A stretch of 33,634 nucleotides of DNA from an uncultured Bacilli bacterium (GTDB lineage: Bacteria; Bacillota_I; Bacilli_A; RF39; UBA660): contig CANQXQ010000006.1 of assembly GCA_947627845.1 (NCBI GenBank), positions 1-33,634 of the forward strand, given 5' to 3'. A program made the position numbers and the translations under genes. Shown here piece after piece: positions 9,937-19,345 of the stretch (position 1 is its first letter; every line of letters begins with the position of its first letter). Below the pieces are notes generated by a model that did no database searches, had not been told where the DNA came from, and saw nothing but the letters and a program-made list of their open reading frames with translations.

Positions 9937-10761
9937 TTACCAATCTAATCTGTCAAAATAAGAATCATTATTATTAATATCTAAATCTTTAGCCATTCCT
10001 TTAACAAAATTTGTTAAACAAGAACCCATAACAGCCATATACAAAACTGTGTAAACTACTATAACTGCGGTTAAAGCATAAGCTTTTAAATTAACTTTAA
10101 ATTCTGATATTTTAAGATAGCCTAAAATAAAATGGAAGAAACAGCAAATAGATACGACTACTCCAATAATAGTTCCAATAACTCCTAAAATATTAAAATA
10201 ATTAGTAATAAACATTAATAAATTACTTAAAATCGTTGGAGCAAAACTAACCGCATATAAACTAATAGCTTGTTTAAAAGTAATTGTTTTACCTTTAAAT
10301 ACATTATTACCTAAAAAGGCTACTCCTATTGGTATAAAGGTTAAAACAAATTCTAAAATAAAGACAAATAAGAATATTTTAAAATAAGGTATTGAAATAA
10401 AATTTGCAATATTTACTTGAACTAAACTGCCAAGCATATCAATAATACTTGAAAATGTTCCAGCCACATATAATCCTAAACTTAAAGCTAAAACTACTAA
10501 TAAAACCATATCATGGGCAAGTCTATTATCTTTTAACTTTTTATCTAAAGTATCTTCCGGCGTTTTAAACATATCAATAATAGTATTGCCAAACTCTTTA
10601 GCATAATCTAATATCGCATCGGCATTAATATTTACTTCTGTTTTCTTTTCCGTACAGTTACAAACTTCCCCCTCATTTAATTCTCTTCCACACTTAGTAC
10701 AAAACTTTTTTTCCACTTTTACTTCTTCTTCAACTTTTTTTCTTCCAGCCATTTTACTCAC
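9937..10761 (-). CDS. Zinc-ribbon, YIP1-like membrane protein
   Basis: CTKCGRELNEGEVCNC zinc ribbon followed by multiple TM segments. Confidence 0.65.
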   Translation of the reverse strand: MSKMAGRKKVEEEVKVEKKFCTKCGRELNEGEVCNCTEKKTEVNINADAILDYAKEFGNTIIDMFKTPEDTLDKKLKDNRLAHDMVLLVVLALSLGLYVAGTFSSIIDMLGSLVQVNIANFISIPYFKIFLFVFILEFVLTFIPIGVAFLGNNVFKGKTITFKQAISLYAVSFAPTILSNLLMFITNYFNILGVIGTIIGVVVSICCFFHFILGYLKISEFKVNLKAYALTAVIVVYTVLYMAVMGSCLTNFVKGMAKDLDINNNDSYFDRLDW

Positions 10762-10771
10762 ACTCCTTCAT

Positions 10772-12184
10772 TTATTTATATAAATATGGCTCTACAATAT
10801 AAAGATAATAACTATTATAATCTCCATCATCCGTTGTTCTAAATTCTAATGTTATATCATCAATATCAGTTATATCAATATCAATTTTAGCGGTAAAATT
10901 ACTTTCTTTAGTAATTTCTCCACTTTTAAATAATTCTTTATCACCACTTGTAATTATTAATTCTCCCTTAAAATTACCTGGCCAATTTTCTCCTACGACA
11001 ATTGTCGCCCGTAGCCTTTTATAATCTTTATTAAGTCGGTAAACTCTTGTTGCCGCCTCACCATTAAAACTAAACTGAATATAACTTTGATAATTCTTAT
11101 CTTTAATTGTTACTCCATATTTAGCCGCATAACTATTATCATAACTAACTACATGTTTATCTACTAAATTATCTGGTAATTTATCTTCTAATTCCTCTTT
11201 TTGCTTTTCTAATTCTTTTTGCTTATCTTCATCTTTAATATATTCTAAAACTTCATCAATTAAATCATAAGCTTCATTATAATCCAAATCTTTCTCTTTA
11301 TTTTTAACTACTTCTTTTAAAGTTTCAATAAGCTTATCAACAGTTTTTTGATAAGTTTCTTTATAAGTATCAGTATTACTTAAATCTAGATTATTAACTA
11401 TCTTATTATCTTCTAAATATTTTAATTGTTCGATATAATCATTTAGTAAATCTTCATTTAATACTTTTTCATCCGCTTCTAATATTTTTTTAAACTCATC
11501 TAAATAATCATCTAGTTCTTCTTTAACATAATCTTGAATATATTTTTGAGCTTCCCCATAAAACGAATCTTCTTTTATAACTCTTTCAAAATAAGCATAC
11601 TTGGAATATTCATCTTCGGCTTTAACGCCATATAAATAATTTACTTTGGAACTGTATAAATCACTTAAATCATTTAAATATTCTTGATATTTACTATCAT
11701 TTAAAATATAATCTAACCCCTTATAATAATCATAAATTGTTTTTAATAAATTTCGAATTTTTTGATAAGCTTTATCTAAATCATCTCGATTTTTATAGTT
11801 AGTATTAAAATTCTTAACCCAACTTCCAATTTTGGCATCACTAGTCTTTTTTATTTTCAGTAATGTTTCTTCATCATTGCGATTATTACTTAAAATATCT
11901 TTAATATTAACTAACTCTCGCCCATTAGTCTTCTCATATCTTCCATAATAATCATCTAAATAATCACTTACTTTTTTAACAGGATTATTAAGTAAAATAG
12001 ATAAAACAACTATCGCGACTATTATAAAGACTAAAACCGCGCCCATCGCTAATTTCGTATTTTTAGGTAAGTTTTTAATTTTTTCTAAAAATTCATTGCT
12101 TTTATTTACTTCCAATTTATTGCCACATTTTTCACAAAATTTAGCACCTTTGGCATTTTTAGCACCACACTTTTCGCAGAACAT
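10772..12184 (-). CDS. Zinc-ribbon, single-TM protein with coiled-coil stalk
   Basis: MFCEKCGAKNAKGAKFCEKCGNKLE, then a TM and a charged helical region. Confidence 0.7.
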   Translation of the reverse strand: MFCEKCGAKNAKGAKFCEKCGNKLEVNKSNEFLEKIKNLPKNTKLAMGAVLVFIIVAIVVLSILLNNPVKKVSDYLDDYYGRYEKTNGRELVNIKDILSNNRNDEETLLKIKKTSDAKIGSWVKNFNTNYKNRDDLDKAYQKIRNLLKTIYDYYKGLDYILNDSKYQEYLNDLSDLYSSKVNYLYGVKAEDEYSKYAYFERVIKEDSFYGEAQKYIQDYVKEELDDYLDEFKKILEADEKVLNEDLLNDYIEQLKYLEDNKIVNNLDLSNTDTYKETYQKTVDKLIETLKEVVKNKEKDLDYNEAYDLIDEVLEYIKDEDKQKELEKQKEELEDKLPDNLVDKHVVSYDNSYAAKYGVTIKDKNYQSYIQFSFNGEAATRVYRLNKDYKRLRATIVVGENWPGNFKGELIITSGDKELFKSGEITKESNFTAKIDIDITDIDDITLEFRTTDDGDYNSYYLYIVEPYLYK

Positions 12185-12256
12185 ATTTCCACTCCTTCAA
12201 TATAAATATCATACACTAATTTCTTAATAAAATAAATAGTTTTTTACTTTTTTCTT

Positions 12257-13339
12257 CTAACTATTAACACTCATTTCAATTATTTTTAAATTATTTTTTA
12301 ATCTTTCACTTTCGGGATTTATTTCTAAAGCTTTTTTAATATTTATTAAACTTTCTGGAAAATACCCTAAATTATAACAAATATTAGCCATTAAATCATA
12401 TATATAATCATTCCAACAAAATGCTTCATTAATATAAATAGCATCTTTATTTTTAATTTCTAACGCTTCTTTAATTAAATCATAAGCTTCTCCATATCTT
12501 TTTTCTTCCCCATATAAACTGGCAAGTTCGACATAAGCTTCTCGCATATTAGGAGCTTCCCTAATTGCTAATTTAAACCACATTTCGGCTTCTTTCGGTC
12601 TTTTTAAACTTATATAACACCGAGCTATAAAGCGCATTGAGGCACATCTTTCCGGTTTCCATAAAGCTTTGGGTAAATCTAAATGCTTAATTAAAGTATC
12701 AATGGCCTCATTATATTTTCCATAATACATGTATTCTCGTCCTAAATAATGCATATTTCGATCATCCGTCGGATCTTCTTTGACACTTAATTCCAATAAA
12801 GGTAAATAACTTCCTCGCGATTTAGTTAAATCCGGGTAATGCTTTAAGGTAATTCCTGGGGCAATTAATTCTTTTTCATCTGGTAAAACATTTAAAACTT
12901 CATGAACTGGATGGACCCATTTATACCCTTTTCTTTTATGAATTTTTCCTATATAAAAAGTTGTCGCCGGCTTACCATATTGATCAAAACTCCAAATATA
13001 ATTGTATTTAACTTTATCGGCCCCTAGTTTCCATGTTTCTTCTAATTTTTCTCGCCAGCCCTCATCAAATACTTCATCTAAATCTGTACATACACAAATA
13101 TCTGTATCTAATGGCACCATCTCTAAAGATTTATTTCTGGCCACATCAAAACGCCAAGGCTCAATTTTTTCAACCTTTACCTTTACACCTACTTTTTTTA
13201 ATAAATCTACTGTATCATCACTAGAGCCGGTATCTAATACATAAATATTGTCAGCTTCTTTCATAGAATTATACCACCGCTTTACAAATTTACTTTCATT
13301 TTTACATATTGCATAAACACAAACTTTATATTTGCTCAA
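12257..13339 (-). CDS. Family 2 glycosyltransferase with C-terminal TPR repeats
   Basis: CVYAICKNESKFVKRWYNSMKEADNIYVLDTGSSDDTVDLL; TDLDEVF; TPR-like C-terminal half. Confidence 0.9.
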   Translation of the reverse strand: MSKYKVCVYAICKNESKFVKRWYNSMKEADNIYVLDTGSSDDTVDLLKKVGVKVKVEKIEPWRFDVARNKSLEMVPLDTDICVCTDLDEVFDEGWREKLEETWKLGADKVKYNYIWSFDQYGKPATTFYIGKIHKRKGYKWVHPVHEVLNVLPDEKELIAPGITLKHYPDLTKSRGSYLPLLELSVKEDPTDDRNMHYLGREYMYYGKYNEAIDTLIKHLDLPKALWKPERCASMRFIARCYISLKRPKEAEMWFKLAIREAPNMREAYVELASLYGEEKRYGEAYDLIKEALEIKNKDAIYINEAFCWNDYIYDLMANICYNLGYFPESLINIKKALEINPESERLKNNLKIIEMSVNS

Positions 13340-13410
13340 AACCTATCACCTATTAAATTATATCTTTGTTCTTTTTTACTAGAACGAAAAAAGATAAAAG
13401 CTTAAAACTT

Positions 13411-14697
13411 TTACCCTAAATATTGAATAAGAATTGTCACTACGGAATTAGCAAAATATGATTCTGAAGCCGTTGTCGTAATAGAGGGCGCATCTAAAAT
13501 AATTTGATTTCTTGAAAGATTAACTAATTCCATAAAAGTTTTTGATTTATCGGACACGACAAACATACCTTGACCATAAATTTTTGTCGTTGGTGCTCCT
13601 CCATACCAAGCCGCCCCTCCTGCATAAATTATTTCATCAAACATATTTTTAAAACCTACAGATACCACCGTACTATTAGGATTAAATACTGTATTCGGAT
13701 CAGTATAAGTTGTCACAACAAAATCTATTCGATATACTCCCTCTTTATTAAATGTAATTAAACTTTCCGGGGTTAAATTACAAATATTAGCATTATCCGA
13801 TGCTTTTCTAGTTATCGGAATCCGATTATATCTTCCTAATGTTATTGGCCCTTGATCATTAAAAGTCACAAAGTAAGCAACTCCTATTTCCTGTGGTCCT
13901 GTTGGTCCTGTCGGTCCTATTTCGCCCTGTGGTCCTTGTATTCCTGGTTCTCCTGCAATTCCTTGAGGGCCTTGTAATCCTCGTGGCCCTTGAGGTCCCA
14001 TCGGTCCGATTGGGCCTTGATCTCCTTTAGGGCCTTTAATAACACCCACATCTTGCCAATCCCCTAAAGTATCAGACCAAACATATAGATTTTCATCAAC
14101 TAAATAACTTTGTCCTGGTTCTCCTTTAGGTTGGGCTTTTTTTAAATCTTCCAAGGTATCATAAGAGCCTAAAATTGTTACACTTGTTCCTGCCGGTCCG
14201 GTTGGTCCTTGAGGCCCCACTTCTCCTGTATAGCCCCGCGGAATAGTAATATCTAAAACATGCTCTAGCCCGGAGCCGACATCGACAATACTCGCCGATT
14301 CTTCTGGTGAACCCGTAATAACTTTACCGATAGAGACTGCAACTGGAGGGCCTACTTCTCCTTGAGGTCCGGTGGGACCCATTTCTCCTTTTTCGCCTGG
14401 AACTCCCGGAATTCCTTGGGGTCCTGGTAAGCCCTCTTCCCCTTGAGGCCCAGTTGGTCCTTGAGGAATAATAAATTCTAAGCGAACTTTTTGCTCATCT
14501 CCAAAATTTACTACTTCCGCGGAACTTCCTGGATCGGCAGTTACAACACTAGCAATTTCTAACGATACAGGTCCGGCTGGTCCGGTTGGTCCTTGGGGTC
14601 CCGTCGGACCTTGAGGACCATAACAAATATAATTTTGACAACTATGATTTTTTTGATAATTATTTATATAAGCTTGAGCTTTCTTTTGATTATTCAT
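13411..14697 (-). CDS. Collagen-like (BclA-type) surface/exosporium protein
   Basis: GPTGPQGPTGPAG repeats, interrupting beta modules ending in IPQGPTGP, non-collagenous C-terminal domain. Confidence 0.9.
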   Translation of the reverse strand: MNNQKKAQAYINNYQKNHSCQNYICYGPQGPTGPQGPTGPAGPVSLEIASVVTADPGSSAEVVNFGDEQKVRLEFIIPQGPTGPQGEEGLPGPQGIPGVPGEKGEMGPTGPQGEVGPPVAVSIGKVITGSPEESASIVDVGSGLEHVLDITIPRGYTGEVGPQGPTGPAGTSVTILGSYDTLEDLKKAQPKGEPGQSYLVDENLYVWSDTLGDWQDVGVIKGPKGDQGPIGPMGPQGPRGLQGPQGIAGEPGIQGPQGEIGPTGPTGPQEIGVAYFVTFNDQGPITLGRYNRIPITRKASDNANICNLTPESLITFNKEGVYRIDFVVTTYTDPNTVFNPNSTVVSVGFKNMFDEIIYAGGAAWYGGAPTTKIYGQGMFVVSDKSKTFMELVNLSRNQIILDAPSITTTASESYFANSVVTILIQYLG

Positions 14698-14711
14698 TCA
14701 AGCCTCCTTTC

Positions 14712-14744
14712 ATAAAAAGCTATTGAACAATCAATAGCTTTAAT
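14712..14744 (-). terminator. Terminator downstream of the upstream collagen-like gene
   Basis: - strand AAAGCTATTG attgtt CAATAGCTTT TTATG. Confidence 0.6.
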
Positions 14745-14745
14745 C

Positions 14746-15684
14746 TTAATTTAATTTTTTAACAGTTAAAGATGCTGATGTAATACTTCCCGTTACCGCA
14801 TTAGTTGACTCTGCTTCCAAAGTTACTGAATCTCCAGCATTTAAATCAGCTAGAGTTACAGCTTTAAATACTTGCGGTTGATTAGCCTCTAATGATAAAG
14901 TTTGACTTGATCCCACAATATCATTAGAACCATCATTAGCCGTAATAGTTAAAGATTCGGCTGATTGAAGACTTGCGACTACATCATAAGAAATTTCATA
15001 AACGCCATCTTCGGTAATTGAAATGGTATTTGATTCAGTTTCTCCGACACTTGAACTAGGTAGAGGATTTCCTAATTCGACTGTTACTGGAGTATTAGCT
15101 TGTAAATTAAGAGTCTGGGAAGCTGTATTATATAATCCTCCATAAGCATTCAACCCATTAGCTGGTCCAGTTGGTCCTTCAGGAATTGTAAACTCTAATT
15201 GATAAGTTCCATCTCCTCCGGTAATTTGTACTGCCGCAGCCGTTCCTGATGGTACAGTTTGAACTGGTGCTACTGTTAAAGTTGGGGCTGGTCCTACTGG
15301 TCCAACTGCTCCTTGAGGTCCTGTCTCTCCTGTTGGTCCAGCAACCCCCGGAATTCCTTGTGGTCCAGTCGGTCCAATCTCGCCTTGAGGTCCTGTTGCT
15401 CCAGTAGCTCCCACTATTCCTTGTAAACCTTGAGGTCCTGTAGGTCCAGTTGGTCCTTGAGGTATAGTGAAATTAAAAATAGCATTTGAACTTGTTCCCA
15501 CATTTACAACTGTTGCTTCACTTCCTGGTGCCGTTGTCGTTGTAGTTCCCGCTGTTACTGTTGCCGCAGCTGGTCCCGTTGGACCTGTTGGCCCTGTTGG
15601 TCCGTAGCAGCAACATCCTCCACTATAAGGATGATTTTGTTGATAACAATTAATTAATTGTTGTGCTTTTTGTAAATTATTCAA
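14746..15684 (-). CDS. Collagen-like (BclA-type) surface/exosporium protein
   Basis: [11 protein letters not shown] repeats; N-terminal leader [19 protein letters not shown] similar to the neighbouring paralogue; BclA-like C-terminal beta domain. Confidence 0.9.
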   Translation of the reverse strand: MNNLQKAQQLINCYQQNHPYSGGCCCYGPTGPTGPTGPAAATVTAGTTTTTAPGSEATVVNVGTSSNAIFNFTIPQGPTGPTGPQGLQGIVGATGATGPQGEIGPTGPQGIPGVAGPTGETGPQGAVGPVGPAPTLTVAPVQTVPSGTAAAVQITGGDGTYQLEFTIPEGPTGPANGLNAYGGLYNTASQTLNLQANTPVTVELGNPLPSSSVGETESNTISITEDGVYEISYDVVASLQSAESLTITANDGSNDIVGSSQTLSLEANQPQVFKAVTLADLNAGDSVTLEAESTNAVTGSITSASLTVKKLN

Positions 15685-15775
15685 TTTTATCTCCTTTCTA
15701 ATTTAATATATGAACTAAAAAAAAGCCCGATTAAGGCAAAAAACTAAATAAAAAGCAAACAAATAAAAAAGAGGC

Positions 15776-17560
15776 TTATAAGCCTCCACCTGAACCAAAA
15801 GAATCTAATTCTTGTTGGGTAACTACTACATTTATCCGCATTCTTCTATTACCACATATAAATAAAGCTTCTCCTTGATTATAATATTTAATACTATCTT
15901 TTTCAGATTCATTCAAATCAATTAACTGAGCTAAATCATCAACTGCTTGTTTTCTAAGTCCCATAATTAAATAATATGAGGCATTATCAAATATCGCTTT
16001 ACCATGAACAATCATATTAGGTGCGGCAAAATCAGTTGGTTGTTGGGTAATAATAATTGTTCCGGTATTGTATTTTCTTGAACGTCTTTGAATTTGTGCT
16101 AAAAATTCTGCGCCTAATTCATTTCTACTTGAAAGTAATACATGGGCTTCATCAACCATCATAACCGTATTAACATCTTTATCTAAACATAAGCCCCAAG
16201 CAAATTTTAAAATATTAAAGAATAAAGCATTCTTAATATTCTCATCACTATTCATAAGTTCACGAATGTTAAAGACAATGTAATCACTATTAAACTCTAA
16301 AGTAGTATGTCCTGTAAAGTAGTAGCGTAACTCTTTAGTAAGAGGTCTAATCTTAAGCTCTAATCTTTCCATTACATCACGTTCTCTAGTCGCATCAGGC
16401 ATTGATAACATCCGACCTTTAATAGTCGCATAAACATCATCAAAAGTTGGAAAATCATTTTTAGTTAAACCGGAAAAATCTGTATCAAAATCAATTTTAT
16501 AACGCTTATAAGTATCTTGAACAATCTCGCTAAACATCGTTAAAACATCTTCTTCAATATCAGGGTATAAATATTTCATAAACGCTTTTAATTGTTGTAA
16601 AGTTCTAGTTAAAATTGTATAGCCAAGACCTTGAGCTAATTCTTCTTCATCGGCATCCATGACTACTTCAAGCGGATTAATCATTCCGTATTCTCCGCCT
16701 TTACCTAAATCTAGGAAATCTCCTCCTAAAGTTCTAGTCATTTCTTCTAGTTCGCCTTCGGGGTCAATACAAACTACCCGACAGCCATTTCTTAAATGTG
16801 TTCTTAAAAGTAATTTTGCCGCGGTTGATTTACCTGAACCAGAAGTACCAAGTAAAATCATATTAGCATTATTTCTGTTAGACTCTTTTTTTATTTGATA
16901 TAAGAATTGGTTAAATAAGACTACACCTCCCGAAAAATCTACGCCAAATAAGGTGGCGTTTCCCGGATCTTTAATACTATCAAAGACAAAAGGGTACATC
17001 GCTGCGACTGTAATAGATGGAATAGGTGTTCCCACTCTTTTTTCAATATCTTGTTTAGGAAATATTGGAATAATTGATTGTAGAACTTTTTCTTGTTCAA
17101 ACATCAAACTTATACCTCTCATTCCTAAAGCATCTAAATAAGTTCGTACTTGAGTCTTCTTTAAATCAAGTTCTTCTTTAGAATCAGCACTAATCATTAA
17201 ATGCATTTGAAAATCAAAAATTCGTGCCTGTGTTGCCGCAAGCATTGAAATAAATTGCTCTAAAGATTCATAATCTTGACGAATTCTTTCTTGAATAGTT
17301 CGATCTTTTTCATTTTGATAACGCATTTTTAAATCAGCAATTTCTTTATTAAGCATTCTTTGTAAAGTACTAAATTCAATAGGAATATGTTTAATTGATA
17401 CTTTAACTCCACTAATACTAGTTATATCAGATAAAAAACCGACATAAACATTTTTAGGGTAACTAATAATAGTTAAAATAGTACAATATTTTCCACCTAA
17501 AGTAAATTCTGTTGGTTTAAACTCCATTCCTTTTGGAGCTATTTCACTTTTTACTTTCAT
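15776..17560 (-). CDS. VirB4/TraE-like conjugation-type ATPase, C-terminal part
   Basis: Walker A GTSGSGKSTAAKLLL, Walker B NTVMMVDEAHVLL, IDPEGELEEM, TIIITQQPTDF. Confidence 0.88.
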   Translation of the reverse strand: MKVKSEIAPKGMEFKPTEFTLGGKYCTILTIISYPKNVYVGFLSDITSISGVKVSIKHIPIEFSTLQRMLNKEIADLKMRYQNEKDRTIQERIRQDYESLEQFISMLAATQARIFDFQMHLMISADSKEELDLKKTQVRTYLDALGMRGISLMFEQEKVLQSIIPIFPKQDIEKRVGTPIPSITVAAMYPFVFDSIKDPGNATLFGVDFSGGVVLFNQFLYQIKKESNRNNANMILLGTSGSGKSTAAKLLLRTHLRNGCRVVCIDPEGELEEMTRTLGGDFLDLGKGGEYGMINPLEVVMDADEEELAQGLGYTILTRTLQQLKAFMKYLYPDIEEDVLTMFSEIVQDTYKRYKIDFDTDFSGLTKNDFPTFDDVYATIKGRMLSMPDATRERDVMERLELKIRPLTKELRYYFTGHTTLEFNSDYIVFNIRELMNSDENIKNALFFNILKFAWGLCLDKDVNTVMMVDEAHVLLSSRNELGAEFLAQIQRRSRKYNTGTIIITQQPTDFAAPNMIVHGKAIFDNASYYLIMGLRKQAVDDLAQLIDLNESEKDSIKYYNQGEALFICGNRRMRINVVVTQQELDSFGSGGGL

Positions 17561-18108
17561 TAGTTCATCACCGTCCCAAAAGTTGTATGGGTTCCCCCAT
17601 TTAAGAAATTATCTAAAATCATTCTTAAATCATCATTACTAGTTTGCGTTGAATTAAGTCCTGAATTAGCAAGCCCACTTATTAAAGTATGGAGATTTTT
17701 TTGAATTAATTCCATTCTTTTTTCTTTAAATAAAATAAAATATTCCGTATCAACTACATTATATTCTGCACTCATAAATAAATTAGCTTTACTTATATCA
17801 TCCATAATTAGTTTTTTTTCGACTTGACTAGTTGAATTATTATATAAAATTTGTAATTGTGATAAATAAAGACTTATATCAACTGGACGATCAGCAATAA
17901 TTAACCAAAATTCAAAATTAATAGAATTATAAAAATTTCGTAAATTACCAATAATAGCATTTTGTAATCCTTGATCAGCAATAAATATATTTCGAGGCAT
18001 TACTTTAACCCCCGTCACATATTCTCCAGTATCAAGTTCAATCATTCCATTAAGTATTTGTTTAATTGGCAACCAATCTTCCGTATAACCACTACTCATC
18101 TTCGCCAT
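17560..18108 (-). CDS. VirB4-like N-terminal segment as a separate ORF
   Basis: 182 aa; TAATG overlap with the downstream VirB4-like ATPase ORF; DWLPIKQILNGMIELDTGEYVTGVKVMPRN resembles VirB4 N-termini in PrgI-type systems. Confidence 0.6.
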   Translation of the reverse strand: MAKMSSGYTEDWLPIKQILNGMIELDTGEYVTGVKVMPRNIFIADQGLQNAIIGNLRNFYNSINFEFWLIIADRPVDISLYLSQLQILYNNSTSQVEKKLIMDDISKANLFMSAEYNVVDTEYFILFKEKRMELIQKNLHTLISGLANSGLNSTQTSNDDLRMILDNFLNGGTHTTFGTVMN

Positions 18109-18400
18109 CTAAACACCAACCCTTCCAAATATATTGTCTTCTTCCTTTATAAAAAGCATAAACATTAATAATAAATTGTAATACATTATGATAATTAGGA
18201 ATTGGAAGAACTAAAAAACTTGCTATTAAAGCCGGGCATAAAATAAGTAACATTAAAGTAATTTTAGCACTTTCCACAATTAATAATAAAATTAATGTTA
18301 ACCCCACTCCAGCAGAAAATATAATTAAATCAGTTAAGGTAAAAAAGCCTAAAATTAATTGTGATTTTTTCGAGTTCGCGGGAATTAAATAATTGTTCAC
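18092..18400 (-). CDS. PrgI-family membrane protein
   Basis: 102 aa, two TM segments, directly upstream of VirB4 as in Gram-positive T4SS. Confidence 0.65.
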   Translation of the reverse strand: MNNYLIPANSKKSQLILGFFTLTDLIIFSAGVGLTLILLLIVESAKITLMLLILCPALIASFLVLPIPNYHNVLQFIINVYAFYKGRRQYIWKGWCLDGEDE

Positions 18401-18484
18401 ACTTCTTCCCTCCTATTTTCATTAATTAATTATAACACAAATATCATAGTTTAGATAGTATTAATTTCTAAAAAGAAAAAAATT

Positions 18485-19291
18485 CTACTTTTTAAGTAAA
18501 ATTCTTCTTAAATCTTCTCCTTCATCTACTTGTTTAAATATAAGATATTCCGAAATATCTATTTGTTCTCCATCCCTTAAAGCTATTTCTCTTAAATTAT
18601 TAAATAACTCCATAAATACTAAATTAAATGGATCATAATTAGAACCAGACATTCTAATTCTCACATTAATACTATTCCCTCTTGTATAAAAATCTTTTAT
18701 ATTTCCCCTATCAAAAGTAATTATAAAAGCATTTTCTCTTTTTTCTATCTTAAAACTAGGACCAACTTCAATACAATCTTTAACTACATATTTTGTCATA
18801 TTACTAAATTCAGTTTGTTCTATAGGACTGGCATAATCATCACTCATCCATGTAATTACACCATCTTTAATTAAATTAGTGTATCTCGCTTTATCTTTTA
18901 AACTTTCAATCCTTTGCTTTTCTAAAGCTAAAGCATCCCTTAAAGCTTGATGATAATCTTCTAAAAAAATTTCGGAATTTCTAATTATTTCTTCTTCATC
19001 TATAGGAAGAATATTACAATTAATAATATCATGATATAATTTTAAAAAAGCTTGATAAATTAAAGCATTATCTTTTCCAATAATAAAAGTTGGCGCATCC
19101 TCAAAATTATCTAAATTAAAGTAAACATCTAAATTAGGCGCAAAAAATATTTTAAGTTTTTTCTTTTCTCTATTTAAATTAATTACTCCAAATTCTTCTG
19201 GATAACCATCTAATTTTTGATATTCTATCTTAAGTCTTTTCATAAAAACCACCCTTAAATAAATTATAATTAATAATTCCGATAAAAACAA
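18485..19291 (-). CDS. Hypothetical protein
   Basis: ORF; likely start at MKRLKIEYQKLDG; no family recognised. Confidence 0.6.
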   Translation of the reverse strand: MFLSELLIIIYLRVVFMKRLKIEYQKLDGYPEEFGVINLNREKKKLKIFFAPNLDVYFNLDNFEDAPTFIIGKDNALIYQAFLKLYHDIINCNILPIDEEEIIRNSEIFLEDYHQALRDALALEKQRIESLKDKARYTNLIKDGVITWMSDDYASPIEQTEFSNMTKYVVKDCIEVGPSFKIEKRENAFIITFDRGNIKDFYTRGNSINVRIRMSGSNYDPFNLVFMELFNNLREIALRDGEQIDISEYLIFKQVDEGEDLRRILLKK

Positions 19292-19299
19292 GTAAAATA

Positions 19300-19328
19300 T
19301 TGTTTTTCAAAAATCTTTATTGTATAAT
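19300..19328 (+). promoter_or_regulatory. Sigma-A-type promoter of the pilB-like gene
   Basis: TTGTTT (19300-19305)-17-TATAAT (19323-19328). Confidence 0.55.
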
Positions 19329-19345
19329 TTATTTAATAAAGGTAG

